NCBI RefSeq assembly: GCF_009730915.1
Contig: NC_052487.1
Location: forward strand, 2,914,001 to 2,978,000
Direction: 5' to 3'
DNA length: 64,000 bases
Source of the DNA: Dioscorea cayenensis subsp. rotundata
Taxonomy: Eukaryota > Streptophyta > Magnoliopsida > Dioscoreales > Dioscoreaceae
The translations under genes were made by a program, and so were the position numbers. The notes below the pieces were generated by a model that saw only the letters and a list, made by a program, of their open reading frames with translations, searched no databases and was not told the origin of the DNA. Positions 12,301-25,700 of this stretch are shown in pieces. Each line of letters starts with the position of its first letter. The first letter of the stretch is position 1.

Positions 12301-14032
12301 ATAATTTTCATTAACCATTTAAATGTAGGTCATACCTTCTAGTGGTTAGCCATATTCATCAATACACCCTGAAGAATGCACTAAAAGCAGATGGTGATAG
12401 TATTCAAATAATCATCAGGCATCATATTCAAATAAAAAGGGTTCTCGAGAAACTATAAAGCTTTTAATCGATAAATACAATTATTGGCTAATTTCCAGTA
12501 TGAATTGCTCCCTGGTTTAGAAAATAGAATCAACCAATATTAAAGGACTGCTAAAATTAAATAAATAAAATACAAAAGTTACCATCAATACCTTTCCATG
12601 ATTCTTCCTAAGATCAAGGAACTCAAAAATATCAGCATGCCAGGGTTCCAAATATACAGCAAAAGCTCCTAAAACATGGAACATATATTAAGCAATGAAT
12701 GTTAGCCAATATGAATATAAACAAGTAAAACATGGCCAACTTACCCTTTCTCTTGCCGCCTCCTTGGTCAACATAACGAGCAGTATCATTAAACACACGC
12801 AGCATAGGAACTATACCATTGGAAGTTCCATTAGTCCCACGAATGTAACTACCAGTTGCACGTATGTTATGGACTGAAACACCAATCCCTCCAGCAGATT
12901 TGCTTATAACAGCACACTCCTTGAGAGTATCGTATATTCCTTCTATGCTGTCATCCTTCATGCACACTAAGAAGCAGCTACTCAACTGGCAAAATCACAC
13001 CAGATCATATAAGAATTCAAACATAAATCACTCACTGTTAAGATGGGTCCAGCACATTACCTGAGGCCGCGGGGTGCCGGCATTGAATAAAGTAGGGGAG
13101 GCATGAGTAAACCAACGCTGAGACATCATATGATATGTTTGGATAACAGAATCAATATCATCCTTATGAATTCCAACAGCAACTCTCATCAGCATATGCT
13201 GCGGTCTTTCCACAACCTTTCCAGAAACTTTCAAGAGATATGACCTTTCAAGAGTTTTGAAACCAAAATAATCATAGTCAAAGTCTCTATCATAGATAAT
13301 CTCACTGTCCAATTGAACCGCATTCTGAAACATAAACAACCAGAATTAATAGTTGAAATTTCATAATTTCACAATGCACTAGTTAGCTAAAAGATCAAAT
13401 TTCCATCATATAAACCTCAAACAAGTGTACCCAAAGATAATTCATATAAATAAAAGACACAAACCTTCATGATTATCTCATACACATCATCGGCAACCAA
13501 CGGAGCCTTTAGCCCAGATCTCTCATTAACATGGTTATACATGTCCTTGATCCTGAAACAACAAAGTAGAAAATCTACATATAAATCCAAAAATCCAAAT
13601 AAAACAGTACGCCAATCACTAAAAACCCAATTGGACAAAACCAATCAAGGCCTTACGTCTCAGAGAAAGATTTCTTTGTATTCTTATGCAAATTAGACAC
13701 AGCAATCCTCGCAGCAAGCTACAAACTCACAAGAAAAAAACCAATCAAAACCACAGAAACACAAATCAAAAAGAAAACAAACCAGAAGAGGAGAAATCCC
13801 CAACCGAAGCATAATCAGGATGGTTAGCAGTCATAGCAGCGGCAGTCTCAGCAGCGAGTTCATCAAGCTGCGAAGTCGTCACACCCTTGTACACCCCGGC
13901 GCACACCTTCTGCGCAACAAGCACCGGATCGCAATGCTCCTGGCTGAGCCCATAGCTAAGCTTCTTCAACCGAGCAGTGATCTTGTCGAAATGGACCGAT
14001 TCCTGCCGCCCATCGCGCTTCACCACGTACAT
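9309..14032 (-). CDS. RNR1: Ribonucleoside-diphosphate reductase large subunit (R1), 17 exons
   Basis: Exons: 14032-13805, 13718-13657, 13552-13465, 13324-13061, 12985-12745, 12668-12592, 12049-11879, 11758-11666, 11588-11439, 11325-11239, 11170-11006, 10912-10793, 10329-10127, 10056-9907, 9828-9681, 9585-9502, 9410-9309. All phases join, giving 810 residues, the usual eukaryotic R1 length. The protein reduces ribonucleoside diphosphates to deoxy forms in the cytosol, with the small (R2) subunit. Visible parts: N-terminal ATP-cone ([12 protein letters not shown]), redox cysteine 218 (LSSCFL), N427/C429/E431 (NLCTEI), C444 ([11 protein letters not shown]), the [15 protein letters not shown] stretch, the YY pair 756-757 (radical transfer) and C-terminal CVACGS with C805 and C808. 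Every known active-site residue is present. The donor after exon 10 is GC rather than GT. E2F-like motifs upstream suggest S-phase control. Confidence 0.97.
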
Positions 14033-14170
14033 CGTTCTCGGTGGGGGATTTCGTCGAACAGGTGATGGGCAAAATGGGAGAAGGAGAGAAGGCGGTGGAG
14101 ATGAGGAGAATGGTTGTTAGGGTTTAAATAGATTTGGGGATTATCGGCGAAGGTAGCTTGCGAAGCAAGC

Positions 14171-14280
14171 TTGGCGCCCTTTTTTTGGGATTTGAATTTT
14201 GGCGCCAAGAGTTTTCGATGGTTCTTGAAGTCAAGGCCCGCTTCACAATTTTCGCGCGCTTTTGTCGCCCTTTCGCGGTG
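14171..14280 (-). promoter_or_regulatory. E2F-type motif cluster upstream of the R1 gene
   Basis: Three blocks fit the plant E2F consensus (TTTSSCGS): TTTTGGCGCC at 14197-14206, also readable on the other strand; TTTTCGCGCG at 14249-14258; and TTTCGCGG at 14271-14278. A further TTGGCGCCC lies at 14171-14179. They sit 140-250 bases upstream of the R1 start codon. Plant ribonucleotide reductase promoters are known E2F targets, so S-phase regulation is the natural reading. Confidence 0.65.
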
Positions 14281-14411
14281 TCCAGCTTGTTTGAATAAAT
14301 AGATTGAGTTTTTCGTTTGTGTCCTTTTACAAGTTTGTAATTTTTATTTGTGTTTCTTTGGTGATGTTGGATTATTTGGTGGGGGCGGAGTTGGTGAAGT
14401 GTCATTAACAA

Positions 14412-15291
14412 TTAATGATAATTGTTAACTAATAATTCAAATTTAAAATAATAATAATAATAATATAATATAATTCATTTATAAACTTCCATTATCAGGC
14501 GTTGGATCTTGATCCAACGATAAACATTTGATGAACAGTGGTTAATTCAGTAAAAAAAAATATAGTAATTATTTTTGGACCAATACAACACACTGTACTA
14601 TTGCGATTCAATGACTTATAATTGAGTGTCCATAGATTTTTTTATCTATGAACATCCATAAAAGACGTTTTGTTATAATAATAAATAAATATATATATAT
14701 ATTATAATAATAAAATAATTAAAGATATTAATCATGCACCATTTATGTATATCATCAATTATTTCATTAATTATATTATTTTTAATGTATCATTTTAATG
14801 TGTATATAGATATAGATTATGAGTGCTTTTTTTTTATTTTTCAAACTTTTAATGTGACCTTTAAAAAAGTTTTTCAAATTTTATTCAATAATTTGTCAAT
14901 AATGGAAAATTAATAAAATAAAATAAAATTTAGATTACATTTTTTTATTTTAAAAATGTGAGTATTTTACTTTTAAATATTATTATTAAATTAATTTGTT
15001 GCAATAATCTTTCTTGTGCATAACATGGGGTATGACTCTCGTGTGTGTGTGTGTGTATATAAATAGAAAACAAGTCTGTTACGAGTGAAGTTCTTATGAA
15101 AAGTTTTCTTGTCAAAACATAAATAAAAATATTAAAATAATATTAAATATTTATAATATAGCATATCATATTAAATTATCCTACTGTTAATTGTGTGATG
15201 TTTTGATTGATTATGTTCAAAGTGGATTGGTGATACTTTTGATAATGTTAGTACTTGCAACTATCGGTAAAATTATTATTGGTACACGTAG

Positions 15292-15325
<34 letters not shown>

Positions 15326-17600
15326 TTTAATAATTCATATGTAGCAACTTTATTTGTGTTACTTTCCCCAAAATTTAGATCCATTAAATTCAAGTTTGAT
15401 CAGTAAATTAAATAAATACAGTATAATTTATTTATATTATTTTTTATGAATATTAATATTATCATGCAACATTTATATGGATATCCCATTAGTATATCAT
15501 TAATCATTTTAACGTGTAAATAGATTGTGGGTTTATTTTTATTGATTTGCTTTATTTTATTTGATGGGTAGCATAAGTTTTAAATGTTTAATTTTTCATC
15601 ATAAAACAATGATCAATCCCTTCTAATTCTATAAATTAATTTCGATATAATATTTGTTTGTTAATTATATGATGCTTTTCATTGATTAGGTTCAAAATCA
15701 AATGGGATTCACAATGTTTATGAAAATGTGAGTGTTTGAATATTATCAGGTATCATTTATATGGATATTGATAAGTTCATTAAGTATAGCATTAATCATT
15801 TTAATGTAAATAGATCGTGGGTTTATTTTATTAATTTATTTGATTTATTCGATGAATAGCACATGTTTATTTATATTTATTTTTTCATCGGCAACAATAG
15901 TAAATTCCTATTTCCTACTAATTCTATAAATCAATTTAATTATAATATAAAATTGTACCGAACCCAGGATTGTTGAAGAAAATTAATTCATTTAATGAAA
16001 TAAAATAACATTATTTAGAAAATGGGGAAATGTTAATATATATATATATATATAACGAAATATTTTAAAATAAGTTAGTTTTCCTTGTACCACAGCATAT
16101 AATTATATTTTATTTTTTAAAAAACTAATGTGTTACCTATATGGTACCATTTAGTTATATATTCCCAGTATAAAATTAAATTTAATTTTATTTAAAATTA
16201 AGTTCATTCCTCCGATGCACAAACACGAGCATAACAATATAATATAATAGTAGTAATAATAATATTTCCACAATCATTTTTATTTATCTATTTTAACTAA
16301 TTCGCATAGATTATGAAAATTAGTTAAACTTAATTGATGATTTAAAATTTATAAAAAAATATCAAATTTTCAATAATAATTTTATTTAAAATATTATTTA
16401 ATATAATATATAGTTGAATATAATTTATTTAAAAATTTTAGAATTACATTAAATATAATAATATTTCAAGTAAAAAATAATATTTAATGCTTTAAATTGG
16501 CAAGTAAAAAAGGGAAAAAACTATAAAATAAAATAACTAAAAAAAAGACCCGAATGAGTAATAATTACATGCATTTGAGAATTCATCCGTATTTCCGAGA
16601 TATTTGAAAAAGCAAAACTCAGAATTACAGGGATTAAAAGTTAATATATATTAACTCTGATTTACTGGTTCACAATAATAATAAAACAAATCAAATGGTA
16701 ACGCCTTCTATTAGTTTTTTATTTTATTATTTATTTATTTATTTTCTTAATGGGTATAAGAAGTTTAATTTAAATTCAAATTCAAATTAATATGATTCAA
16801 AGAGATTGAAATTAACATCCTGGATTCTTGGTCATCCATCCTTCTCAAGTCATTCGTGGATTATTAAAATACTGTTAAATAAGTTATTTTATTTATTCAT
16901 TGAAACACATATGTGACATCATTTGTTTTTCCACGATTATAATTATATATATATATATATATATTTAAATATATACACCGGATTAGAACATTCAACCTAT
17001 CAATTTCACATTAATTAAAAAAAATAAAATCATAACATTAAAAAAATAGACAAGTCATGTGGTCCAAAAATAGAAATAAAACCGACTTAAGTCATTTTAA
17101 CAGTGACATAAAAAAAATTATGATTTTTTAATATTTATTTCAAACAATTTATATTTTGACAATTCATCTTTTTGACATACAATCACTTTCTATATTAACA
17201 AAAAAGAAAAAGAAATCATAACTTCTTTATTTTACTTTGAGTATACGGCTTAAATTAAAACCATATCAAAGAATTAGAAATGCTTTTAAAATAATCTTAT
17301 ATTTTTCCAATGGATTGAGATGAAGAAATTTCTAATAATATCCACATCATTAATGAAACACCTCAATTAACACTTAAATTAAAATCAAACTCAAAAACTA
17401 TGTCCAAAAACTAACAATACTCTTAAGATAATCCTTAATTAATAATTAAACTAAAATTGAACTCAAAACCATGTCCAAAAACCAACAAAAAAAAAAATAC
17501 TTTTAACTAAGTTTTGCCAATGGGAAGTGACAAAGAAATTTCTAATAATATCCACACTATCAAACAACTTTATTTAGAAACAGATTAAAATTAAACTAAA
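14412..17600. other. Long AT-rich intergenic tract, no gene seen
   Basis: Very AT-rich, with short (TA)n runs (near 14690, 16045 and 16950), (ATT)n at 15296-15322 and (GT)n near 15040. No frame has family features. Weakly repeated phrases, such as ATTAATCATTTTAACGTGTAAATAGAT near 15505 and 15790, suggest old internal duplication. Confidence 0.5.
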
Positions 17601-17639
17601 ATAAAATAAATAAATAAAAATATAGCAAATGATGTATTC

Positions 17640-18110
17640 AATACACCAAATTTCTCACCTAATAACTTGGATATGGTCCAACCGATAATCACGTCCCCTT
17701 GATGTCTAAAAAGACCATTTTGCCAATTTGACGATAATACCCTCATTAGGATTACTCCCTGATTATGACTCTTGAAGGCATTATCGTCCAAATAAGAAGT
17801 ACATCGGACGGTCCTTCTCGGTAGTCCTGGCAGAAGGTGCCACCAGAGCCGTTGGATCGGTGGGGCCCTGTATATCAAAAACTAGCGTGAGATGGGCACG
17901 TGCCGGCCAAGCACTGGCACGTGAGGAACTCATCCTCGCACGTGCCAGCTTCAAGCCGTGGGTTTTTGAACGCTTTCTAGATAATATCGCGATATTTTGG
18001 ATGCGTTCTTTATACCGTGGGCCGTGCCACGTGGACTTCCATTAAATCAACGGTGGCGATTGATGGACGGATTCTTGCTATCCATTTCGCCGGCATGGAC
18101 TCATCTGGTA
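17640..18110. promoter_or_regulatory. GC-richer island with four G-boxes
   Basis: CACGTG occurs at 17897-17902, 17918-17923, 17939-17944 and 18028-18033; the first three are exactly 21 bases apart. CCGTTGGAT and AATCAACGGT elements flank them. No gene starts nearby: the BRUTUS-like start is 1.6 kb downstream and R1 is transcribed away from 14.0 kb. It may be a distal regulatory block or the remnant of a promoter carried by a transposon. Confidence 0.4.
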
Positions 18111-18129
18111 TTATCTTAAAGATTCAAGG

Positions 18130-19440
18130 GTAAGACCGGAAATTCATAGTGTTTTGCTTGGATTCGTATATCTTTAAAAGGTTCTTTTACACATATGCCC
18201 CTACAAAAGTATGAACCAAGCTTTTCAAAGAAATTTTAAAATCCATTTTTTTTAAATGGTATTTTATTATTTTTTATTTTCCATAACATGTTTGTTTGAA
18301 CAAGATTTTTCCAATAATAATAATAATAATAAAGGAAAAAATGTTAGTGGCAAATATATTTTATTTTTTCACAATCCCACGCAAATATCCATCAATATGA
18401 TTGTAAGGCATCAAGAAATATAGATTTTTATGTGGAAATATGCCTTATAATCTACAAATTTTTTATATTTATCTATTATATTTTAGATGTATAATAATAT
18501 GATAAAATTAAAAATGTATTTAACATAAATAATAAAAAAGCTCATAAATTTTATTTTAATTTTTTTAACAAGATATTAAACAACAACACGATAGCAACAC
18601 CAATAAATTTTTAAGTTTTTATATATTAAACTATTAAATTGATTTTTTAAAAAAAATTACTTTTTAACACTTACACATATATGAAATTACTATTTTAATA
18701 TATTTGTTTCATCATTTTATATGAATTTGAACTATGAATTAGAATTCAAATTTATTAAAAATTTAAATATTTATTAATTATATACTCCTCTTTCATATTA
18801 ATTGTGATGTTTGAATTTTTTTAAAAAATTATTTATCATATTTAAGAGTTTTATAACAATAAGTAATTATTTTATGTTTTTCAAATTTATTCTAGAATAA
18901 CAAAGTGGGGTGTGTACTAATAAGAGTAAATAACTTTGACAAGTTTAAAAACTGAGTTTTTTCTAAGAAACTTTAAATTTATTTTATATATAATTATAAA
19001 ATAATACACATAAATTTCGTACTACTGCATTCGACTTCTTTCTAAAAAAAAATTACGAAATACACTAATTTTAGTTTATCATATTCTGACACATGTCCCA
19101 TGTAATATTATTATATTTTTTTTATTATAATTAAAAAAATTTGTCAAATTTTAATAAGTTAAAACCAGGATATTTCTTGATTCGAGAATAAGAAGAGATG
19201 AGTTCATTGCATTCGCATACAAAGAAAATCTCAAATGGGTTTCTTGAAGTGTCACGGTTCCACAAATGTAAAATTACCAAATCACCCTCAATTCAATGCT
19301 TGCATGAGACGGTAGTGCCCGCAGACGAGGATTGCATGAATCCCGCGGTGGACATTATTGGAATTTACTGTTACTCAACTTTGAATCCCGTTTCCCCCAA
19401 ATTCCCGTTTCCCACTAACACAACGGGCGCAGGAGCGGGA
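18130..19440. other. AT-rich intergenic, upstream of the BRUTUS-like gene
   Basis: No coding signal before the 5' leader of the BRUTUS-like gene. Confidence 0.5.
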
Positions 19441-19705
19441 GAATCACACACGATGCACGTGAGCCCACACGATCAACCTCTCCTCCTGTGTCCTACGTGG
19501 CGTTCTATCCTCCTCTCGCCACGTGTCACCGACGTACAACCCCACCCCCCCTTATCAACGCCCAAGGCCCACTTCTCTCTCTCTCTCTCTCTCTCTCTCG
19601 TTCTCGTTCTCCTTCTCTTGCTTCGCCTTCTTCTCCTCGGGCTCTTCTGAGACGCGAAACCCTAAGAGCAAGAACACGGTCGAGAACCGGAGTTCTTGGA
19701 TCCCG
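19440..19705 (+). promoter_or_regulatory. Promoter/5' leader of the BRUTUS-like gene
   Basis: G-boxes (CACGTG) lie at 19456-19461 and 19520-19525, an ACGTGGCG core near 19496-19503, and a (CT)n pyrimidine tract at about 19574-19600, typical of plant 5' leaders. In Arabidopsis, BTS is induced in iron deficiency by bHLH factors that bind such boxes, so these sites are plausible but unproven control points. Confidence 0.45.
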
Positions 19706-22700
19706 ATGGCGACGCCTGGTGATGGAGTTCTTGCGCTCATTCCGCGGGAACCCCTGAATTCCATGGAGGCGGCTTCTTCTTCGTCTTCGACACCGGCTTC
19801 TTGTCTTGATAGCCCGGCGGAGAAGTCGCCAATTTTGATATTTTTGTTATTTCACAAGGCTATTCGTTCTGAGCTTGACCGGCTCCACCGCGCCGCGGTC
19901 GCTTTCGCTACTGATGGCCGTGGGGAGCTTGAGTCGCTCTCGGCGCGCTGCCGGTTCTTGTTTGCGATTTATAAGCATCACTGCAATGCGGAGGATGAGG
20001 TATGGTGATTTGGTGTTTGTGTTCGTTTGGAATGGTTAGGGTTTGTGTATTGATTTTATCTAGTTGTTGAATTGTGCCTGGTTAGTGGTTTGGAGGGTTT
20101 GTTGAAACGGAGAAGTTTCTCCCTTTTTGCGGTCAAGAAAATGATCAAGAAAATCTCCCCGAGAAAAATTTGCTCTTGGGGTGAACCCTTATTATTATTT
20201 GTGAGATCTTGAGGTGGATTTATATGGTTTAAATTTTTTATTCAAATTTTTACAATAAACGGGGGGAAAATCGAAATTTCCCATTTCAGGGTTTAATTCT
20301 TGGTTAGGGTGAGTTTCCAACTTGCAGGAGCATGAGAAAATGATGTTAGAGATAGTGAATTTTCTGCTGTGTTCTAAGGATTTGGGTGATTTATGTGGAT
20401 AATATAGATGATTCCTCCCACAATTCATGTGTATTATTTGTGTACTAGTTAATGTCATGGATATCGCGAGATCATTATGTTGTTGGATAAATTGTTCCTT
20501 TCTCGCCAATGCATTAATCAAAATTTTATAATTTTGTCCCTGGTAATTTAACCAGACCTCCTTTTTAAAATTACAGGTTATCTTTCCAGCGCTTGACATA
20601 CGTGTTAAGAATGTTGCAAGGACATACTCCCTGGAACATAAGGGAGAAAGCGACCTCTTTGATCAATTATTTGAATTGTTGAAGTCTGATATGCAAACTG
20701 AGGATACTTATCGAAGGGAACTTGCTTCCTGCACCGGAGCCATTCAAACATCACTTGGGCAGCACATGTCCAAGGAAGAGGAACAAGTGAGTGTTTCCTT
20801 CCCGTTATCTCATGATTGAAACTGTTTCACCTGTTATCATGACTTGATGATGTAAACTGGGCCAAGTTTTCCCCATGTAATGGTTAGTAATGTGTTATAC
20901 ATTCTGATGAATATACTTTGCTACTATGTTGATGTCACCATCTTTTTAGAGATCGGATGCCAAGATTCTTGATGTGATTTTATCTTTGCATGGTCCAATT
21001 ATGAAAATCATATCTTTCATCATTTACTTTATGCCACTCATAGTGCGTTCTAAGGGCTTAGACCTATGAATCTCATACATTTGAGGGTTATCTTTTTTAA
21101 ATCAATTGCTAGGCTACATTAACCCCATTTTGGAACTATGGTGTTGCTTGTGAAGCCTTTGATTCTTGGTTCTAGATCAACTTTACTGCATGTTTTAAAT
21201 TTAGGATGCACTGAACGTCTGATATCCTCACTCCAGTTCACACTCATATTTTACTAGAAATTAGTTTGTTGTTGGTAATCTTTGTTGGCCTTAGTCTTTC
21301 CCTGTATTATACAATATTTGACTCTTTAGTATTATAGTGTTCTCAGTATTCTTATTCATATTCCATTCTGTTCTCTAACCGCTACCATTTGTCACAGGTT
21401 TTTCCGCTGCTTGTTGCAAAGTTTTCATTCCAAGAGCAGGCTGATTTGGTCTGGCGGTTCTTGTGTAGCATTCCAGTCAATATGATGGCTGAGTTCCTTC
21501 CATGGCTTTCATCCTGTGTTTCACCTGATGAACAACAGGACATGATAAAATGTTTGCACAAGATAGTTCCAGAGGAAAAACTCCTTCAAGAGGTGATGAT
21601 TGTTGTCTTCATGCATTATTAACCTTTTCATATTTTAGAAGCTAGTAAACTTAGGTGTGATTTACTTCATGAAGGTCATCTTCACCTGGATGCAAGGGAA
21701 AAGCTCTGAAAATCAGTGTGAAGGTCAATGTAAGTTAAAAGGCTCCCTTGTTTCTGGGACTGGAAAGCTGGTTGATGAAACGGACAATCAGGTGTGCGTA
21801 TGTCAGAATGCCAGGATAGGGAAGAGAAAATTTACAGACTCGAGCTGCAGTTCTGTTGCCTTAACTGAAGCACATCCAATTGATGAAATATTACACTGGC
21901 ATAATGCCATTAAGAAAGAGTTGAATGATATTGCGGAGGAGGCAAGAAAAATACAACTGTCTGGATTTTGCTCTGATTTGTCTGCCTTCAACGAAAGATT
22001 GCAGTTCATTGCTGATGTGTGCATTTTTCATAGGTTGGTGCATTCTTAATTTTTGTATGTCTATGGTTCATTATCTGAAATTTGAAATTTGGAGCATTTA
22101 TTGTCATTTCTGTATGCACGACCTTCTTTTCTGCAGACTGCCATCTTTACCTTATGTAATCCCATAATTTTAGTTATGCTGCTTCGTGCTCAATTAATGT
22201 TGGTTTGTCTCCTCATAGGAGCAAAACATAAACTAGGAAAAGAAGGAAGACAGAATGGATCTAGTAAAACATTCGATGACAACCTCTTTAGTGTTTAAGG
22301 TTAAATTGCTTGGGTTTCTTTTGGTTGAAAGTTTTTTATTTTTTTACTTTTGAGTGCATCTTTTCTGCAGTATTGCTGAGGATCAGGTTATATTTCCAGC
22401 AGTGGATGGGGAGTTCTCCTTTGTGCAGGAGCATGCTGAGGAAGAAAATCAATTCAACAACTTTAGGTGCTTAATTGAAAATATTCAGAATGCAGGAGCC
22501 AAGTCAACTTCTGCAGAATTTTATTCTGAGCTCTGTATGCATGCTGATCAGATAATGGCCACTATTCAGAGGCATTTCCATAGTGAGGAAGTTGAGGTAT
22601 TTCCTTTTTATCGTCAACTTCATTTCTTATTCATGATTTTATTCAACTCTTTTAGTTAGTAATCTCTTGCTTATTATTCTTTTTAGGTTCTTCCTTTGGC

Positions 22701-25700
22701 AAGAATCCATTTTAGCATTGAGAAGCAGCGGGAACTTTTGTACAAAAGTATATGTGTGATGCCCTTGAAATTATTAGAGCGTGTTCTGCCATGGTTTGTT
22801 GCAATGCTATGTGAGGAAGAGGCTAGATCCTTTCTCCAGAATATGCAAATGGCAGGTTTGATTGTCTGTTTAGTGGTGCATTCTGGTTAATTTTGGTTCT
22901 CCATAGAGGCCTCTTTGTCCTAAAATGCTATTTTAATTTATGCAGCTTCAGTATCAGATACAGCTTTTGTTACTCTTTTGTCTGGTTGGGCATGCAAGGG
23001 GCGCTTTCAGGATGCCTCCAGACCTGGTAGGTTCACATGCTTGTCTTCAAGGGTGGCGGATGGGTGTGATTTAGACGCGGACAATGATATAGAAGAACAA
23101 TGTCCTCGAGCATTTTGTGAATGTGCTTGTCCACTTCGCTCATGTGAATCATCAGTTCAGTGTATGGAGAATGGAAAGAGGCCAATAAAACGAGGCAATT
23201 TCTCAACACCTTGTTGTAATGTGGATGAAAGTGGATATTCAAAAACTGTGGACACCAAGAAACTGTCATGCAGCAATCAGCCTTGTTGTGTCCCAGGATT
23301 AGGGGTAAATGACCATAATCGGGGAATCAGCTCATTGGGTTCTAAAAATTCTCTTCGCTCCCTTTCTTTTAATACTTCTGCCCCATCTTTCGATTCCAGT
23401 CTCTTTTTTTGGGAGACTGATGTAATGTCTTCCAAAACAGGCTCAGTAAGGCCTATTGACAACATATTCAAGTTTCATAAAGCTATTCGAAAAGATTTGG
23501 AATATTTGGATGTTGAATCTGGAAAGCTTATTGGTTGCAATGAGGCCTTTCTCCGGCAGTTTAGTGGACGATTTCGATTGTTATGGGGTCTATACAAAGC
23601 CCATAGTACTGCTGAGGATGAGATTGTCTTTCCAGCTTTAGAATCTCGAGAAGCTCTGCATAATGTTAGTCATTCATACACTCTTGATCACATGCAAGAG
23701 GAGAAGTTATTCAAAGGCATATCTGAAGTTCTTTCAGATCTTTCAGAACTACATGAAAGAAGTGGCATCACTGACAATGATGCTGACAATGCCACTGGAA
23801 ACAACTGTAGTTCTTCTGCCCATGATATTGATTTGATTAAGAAACAGAATGAGCTGGCTACAAAGCTTCAAAGCATGTGCAAATCTATACGTGTCACACT
23901 AGACCAACATGTTTTTAGAGAAGAACTGGAGCTGTGGCCTTTATTCGACAAATACTTCTCTGTTGAAGAACAAGACAAAATAGTTGGGCGTATAATTGGA
24001 TCAACAGGAGCGGAAGTTCTCCAGTCAATGTTACCATGGGTAACTTCTGCCCTTACACTGGAGGAACAGAACAAGATGATGGACACCTGGAGGCAGGCAA
24101 CCAAGAACACTATGTTCAATGAATGGCTAAATGAATGGTGGAAGGAACCACCTATATCTTCACCACAGGATGAAACTTCAGAAGGCAGCAGTAGCAGTGT
24201 TCTTTCAAAAGGTGCTTAAGTTTATTTTTATGTACTTCTAACATGTTTTGTATTGCTTGGTGGCTGTTGGATTGTCTGGTGTTTTTTTCCCCTTACCTGC
24301 AAGGTTCTAGAATTGTGTCTTTTAGGAATATGCTTTTAATTTGTGTTCTTATAGGAGTGGAATACTCAGAGAGCATTGACCAAAATGATCAAATGTTTAA
24401 GCCGGGCTGGAAGGATATATTCCGCATGAACCAGAGTGAACTTGAGTCTGAGATAAGGAAGGTTTCACGAGATCCCACACTTGATCCACGGCGAAAAGCA
24501 TATCTTATTCAGAATCTTATGACAAGGTAAGATTTAGATGCAAATAAGTACTACATTCATGACTTCTTTTGCAGCTCGCCTGTTAACTTTGCTAATTAGA
24601 CCATGAATTACCCATAGTCGATGGATAGCCGCTCAGCAGAAGTTGACTCAAGCAACAACAGATCAATGTGTGGATGGAGAAGATGTGGCTGGGTGTTCTC
24701 CATCATTTCGAGATTCAGAGAACCAGATATTTGGTTGCGAGCATTACAAGAGAAACTGTAAACTTGTAGCAGCTTGCTGTAATAAGCTGTACACATGTAG
24801 GTTCTGCCATGACAAAGTCAGTGATCATTCAATGGACAGGTAAGTATATTATTTTCTCTATGGTCAGTATAATGCGCATAAGTATAAATATGTATTTGGA
24901 TTTACATATATTGTATATTATATTTACATACATTATTATTATATATATTAACAAGTGTAACTCTAACAAGCTTGGTACTATCATTTATTAGAGTCTAATC
25001 GTTTTTGGATTTAGGATCACTAAACAACTTTCACCTTTTTAAGTTGGTAAGATTTGATTGTTCATCTGAAAGAAAATTTATTCCATTGCATGGTAAAAAA
25101 CTAAGTGATTATTCAAATTCTTAATGATATTTTGATGTAACCCCATAGAATCATTCATGTGTCGCAGAGCTTATGAATATTCTATTTATTTGATATCTCT
25201 TGAATTTCTTTATTTTTGCAGAAAAGCAACAAATGACATGATGTGTATGCAATGTCTGAAGATCCAGCCAGTTGGACCTTCCTGCAAAACACCTTCATGC
25301 AATGGGTTTCCAATGGCAAAATACTATTGCAGTATCTGCAAATTTTTTGATGATGAAAGGTATTTATGTGGAAACTTTCCTGAATGTTTTGTTTTTTTAG
25401 AACATGAGCACACACGAACTCATCATGGATGTCTGCTGTGTTAACCATCTGCTGTCATAAAACGGTTGTGCTGTGTGGCTCATCTTATCATTCTTCCAGA
25501 ATTTTTATTTTGCATCTGCATCCTTTAGTGATTAAACCAATAATATATCTTGCTTCAGACCTTTTTAGGATACCTTGTTCTTGGTAATGGTCTACAAGAC
25601 ACAATTTAATGTCTGAGTAAGTAAATACGTAGTCTGAAGCTATAAGAAATGCACGATATTAATAAGAATAAGCCTTAAATACTTACGGTGGGTGAATTAT

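Noticed and set aside
17591-18045. Frames of 95 and 61 residues on opposite strands in the GC-richer island
   Set aside because: They overlap each other, lack family motifs and partners, and coincide with the G-box island, so they are probably open by base composition.
19198-19650. 150-residue plus-strand frame before the BRUTUS-like start
   Set aside because: It is promoter and CT-rich leader; its frame does not join the BRUTUS-like coding frame.
20195-20599. 134-residue minus-strand frame in intron 1 of the BRUTUS-like gene
   Set aside because: No family motif; it overlaps the start of exon 2 on the other strand.
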